From IMG/VR virus record IMGVR_UViG_3300033571_028072, positions 1 to 53,080 of that record: DNA of 53,080 bases. The stretch is one strand, 5' to 3'. How positions within the stretch are numbered: position 1 is the first letter of the stretch; each line of letters begins with the position of its first letter. This document shows, piece after piece, positions 51,054 to 53,080 of this stretch. The stretch is from a virus. A program made the translations under genes and the position numbers. The notes under the pieces are model-generated. The model did no database searches. It was not told where the DNA came from and saw only the letters and a list, made by a program, of their open reading frames with translations.

Positions 51054-51444
51054 TAAACTAAATGAGGTGTTCAACCTTCAACCCACAGAATCACAAAAAA
51101 TTTTGCGTGAAGTTGGGTCGGATGACGATTATGAACTTGCCCGTGATACCTTGCGAGAGGTGATAACACAAGGTAGGAATGCTTTGGATGATGTTATTTC
51201 TTTGGCTAGAAGTTCAGAGCATCCTCGTAGTTATGAGGTTGCAGGACAGATTATGAAAACAATGTCAGACGTTGCTAAGGATCTTTTGACATTGAAAAAA
51301 CAAAAATTTGAACTTGATAATCCAAAAGAATCTCCTGCAGCTGCAGCTCAAATAGCACAACAAAACAACATTGTCTTTGCAGGGTCTACGGAGGACTTGT
51401 TGCGAATGATAAAGCAACAAGACACTAAGACAATTGATTCCTAA
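51046..51444 (+). CDS. 16: gp16 terminase small subunit
   Basis: 132 residues (T4: 164). DDDYELARDTLREVITQGRNALDDVISLARSSEHPRSYEVAGQIMKTMSDVAKDLLTLKKQK corresponds to the T4 oligomerisation helices ([47 protein letters not shown]), and the NIVFAGSTEDLLRMI end matches T4 NATVFMGSPTELMDEI. It recognises replicated DNA for packaging and stimulates gp17. The shorter N- and C-termini are common in marine relatives. It overlaps gene 15 by 8 bases and gene 17 by 11. Confidence 0.92.
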   Translation: MSDKLNEVFNLQPTESQKILREVGSDDDYELARDTLREVITQGRNALDDVISLARSSEHPRSYEVAGQIMKTMSDVAKDLLTLKKQKFELDNPKESPAAAAQIAQQNNIVFAGSTEDLLRMIKQQDTKTIDS

Positions 51445-53080
51445 TAAATTAAAGAATAGTTATAATGGAAATACTCGCCTTAAGCAAGTCGGGTATCCTA
51501 TTCAGTTTTCACAGGATCAAGTAAAAGAACTTGTCACGTGCGCGCGCGATCCCATCTATTTTATTCAAAAGTATTGTAAAATAGTTTCGCTTGACTTGGG
51601 TCTTGTTGACTTTGAACTTTACAATTATCAGAAAAAATTTATCGATATTATTGAAAATAATAGAAAAGTTATTAGCATGCAGCCGCGACAGATGGGTAAG
51701 TCGCAAGTTGTAGCTGCTTACATTCTTTGGTATACATTGTTTCAAGCAAATAAAACAGTCGCGATTCTGGCGAACAAAGCTAACGCGGCTCGAGAGATTA
51801 TGTTTCGTTATCAATTGATGTATGAACATCTCCCGTTGTTCCTTCAGCAAGGGATTCGCACTTGGAATAAAGGTGACATTGAATTGGAAAACGGATCGAT
51901 TGTTTTTACAGCGGCGACAAGTAAGTCAGGTGTCCGTGGTCGTTCTGTTAACTTGCTTTACGTTGACGAAACAGCTATTATTCCAAATAACATCGCTGAG
52001 GAATTCTTCACTGCCGTTTATCCCGTTGTTTCAGCTGGTTCAACAACCAAGATTATATTGACGTCTACACCGTTAGGTTATAATCATTTTTGGAAGTTTT
52101 GGAATGATGCTGAACAGGGAGCGAATGGTTTTGTTTCTTATCGTGTTCGTTATAATGAGCATCCCAATAGAGGTGAAAAGTGGGCAGAAGAACAACGCAG
52201 GCTTCTTGGCGATCTGAAGTTCAATCAAGAGGTTCTTTGTTCATTCATCGGATCTTCCGCTTCATTGATTGCAGGTGATGTAATAGCAAATATGTCACCC
52301 GTGCCTTATGTGTTTACAACAGATGACGGTTTGGATATTCTTGAAGAACCTATAAAAGATCATCAGTATGTAATTATAGTAGATACATCTCGAGGTGTTG
52401 GGGGTGATTTTTCAGCTTTCACAATTACTGATGTTACAGCAATACCGTATAAGGTTGTGGGTAAATATAAGAACAATAAAATCAGCCCCTTGTTATATCC
52501 AGATATTATACATAAGGTAGCAAAGGATTTTAATTCTGCATATGTTCTCGTAGAGATAAATGATATTGGGCAACAAATTGCCGATATACTTCATTCAGAT
52601 CTTGAATATGAGAATATATTCAGAATTGGTTCAAGTACAAAGCAAGGTCAGTTTCTTACAAGCGGATTTAAAGGATCATCGTTCCTGGGTGTTAGAACAA
52701 CCAAACAGGTAAAACGGATTGGTTGTTCAAATCTAAAAACGTTGATTGAATCAAAAAAGTTACTGATCTTCGATAAGGATATTATTTCTGAGTTGTCTAC
52801 TTTCATAGAGAAACGTGGCGGAGTTTACGCTGCAGATGAAGGTTATCACGATGACTTGGTAATGACACTTGTTCTATTGGCGTGGGCAAGTAGAGATCCT
52901 TATTTTAGAGAATTGACTAACGTCAATCTTCGAAATGCATTGTTTGAAAATCAAATGAAACAAATTGAAGACGAACTGACACCTTTTGGCATTGTAAATA
53001 GTGGGGTATCTGAAAAAGTTTCAGCTGAAGTTATGTCAGGAGATTTATGGGTTACTGGTGGTATGGATGAGTATATGAAT
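51434..53080 (+). CDS. 17: gp17 terminase large subunit (3' end outside window)
   Basis: 549 residues are present with no stop before the window edge (T4: 610). The frame has no ATG near its beginning; TTG 51434 gives MIPNKLKNSYNGNTRLKQ, which fits the N-terminus expected for marine gp17, and overlaps gene 16 by 11 bases. The ATPase half has Walker A PRQMGKS at 84-90 and Walker B LLYVDE with Asp178-Glu179, followed by LTSTPLG. The nuclease half has Asp317 (IIVDTSRG), Glu374 (VEIND) and Asp473/Asp474 (HDDLVMT). It pumps DNA into the head and cuts concatemers. It is cut by the window edge, so its C-terminus was not seen. Confidence 0.93.
   Translation, partial: MIPNKLKNSYNGNTRLKQVGYPIQFSQDQVKELVTCARDPIYFIQKYCKIVSLDLGLVDFELYNYQKKFIDIIENNRKVISMQPRQMGKSQVVAAYILWYTLFQANKTVAILANKANAAREIMFRYQLMYEHLPLFLQQGIRTWNKGDIELENGSIVFTAATSKSGVRGRSVNLLYVDETAIIPNNIAEEFFTAVYPVVSAGSTTKIILTSTPLGYNHFWKFWNDAEQGANGFVSYRVRYNEHPNRGEKWAEEQRRLLGDLKFNQEVLCSFIGSSASLIAGDVIANMSPVPYVFTTDDGLDILEEPIKDHQYVIIVDTSRGVGGDFSAFTITDVTAIPYKVVGKYKNNKISPLLYPDIIHKVAKDFNSAYVLVEINDIGQQIADILHSDLEYENIFRIGSSTKQGQFLTSGFKGSSFLGVRTTKQVKRIGCSNLKTLIESKKLLIFDKDIISELSTFIEKRGGVYAADEGYHDDLVMTLVLLAWASRDPYFRELTNVNLRNALFENQMKQIEDELTPFGIVNSGVSEKVSAEVMSGDLWVTGGMDEYMN

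Overview
The window is a piece of a T4-type contractile-tailed bacteriophage genome of the marine kind (relatives of the cyanophage and Pelagibacter-phage T4-like groups). This rests on a full set of recognisable T4 core genes (33, 59, 32, 26, 54-like, 4, 48, 53, 27-like, 5, PAAR spike, 25, 6, 7, 8, 13, 14, 15, 16, 17), AT-rich DNA, tightly overlapping genes, and T4-type late promoter boxes of the form NATAAATA. No tRNA, photosynthesis gene, integrase or CRISPR array is visible, and the host cannot be named from this window. A SleB-type lysin and the adhesin-like fibres fit a Gram-negative host.

Layout. (1) 1-3496, plus strand: the tail end of an unknown gene, a terminator, a lysis cluster (holin-like protein, SleB hydrolase, overlapping membrane protein), then a replication and late-transcription block in T4 order 33-59-32 with two small genes inserted between 59 and 32. 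(2) 3521-7762, minus strand: gene 4, a gp2/gp3-like gene, gp54-like tube initiator, gp26, a gp51-like gene in the -1 frame of gp26, and a 556-residue protein in the tape-measure position. This block converges on gene 32 at a strong bidirectional terminator. (3) 7802-26758, plus strand: hub, spike and wedge genes 48-53-27-5-orphan-PAAR-25-6-7-8, then two large structural proteins and a coiled-coil protein. (4) 26755-42895: the adhesion region, with two giant fibres (1767 and 2218 residues) that share cysteine-rich 17-residue repeats and an S74 self-cleaving chaperone, plus four other structural genes between them. (5) 42892-48479: a metabolic and surface-modification cassette: a CxxCxxCC metal-binding protein, four glycosyltransferase-like genes, a PAPS-type sulfotransferase, a small orphan and an APS kinase-nucleotidyltransferase fusion. 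(6) 48525-53080: neck and packaging genes 13-14-15-16-17, with 17 cut by the window edge.

How it works together: late NATAAATA promoters drive the virion genes. Tail assembly would use gp26/gp51 as chaperones on the tape measure, gp48/gp54 to seed the tube, hub proteins gp27/gp5/PAAR to form the spike, and gp25/6/7/8/53 to form the wedges. The fibres contact the host, and the downstream enzymes could supply a sulfated glycan on virion or host surface.

The strongest new signals are two regulatory structures. One is a canonical -1 ribosomal frameshift site (T TTT TTC, 5-nt spacer, 6-bp GNRA-capped hairpin) joining gp26 to gp51, as in the G/GT tail chaperones of other tailed phages. The other is a 16-bp hairpin that hides the gp13 ribosome binding site and start codon but contains the late promoter in its left arm, so that only late transcripts should be translatable.
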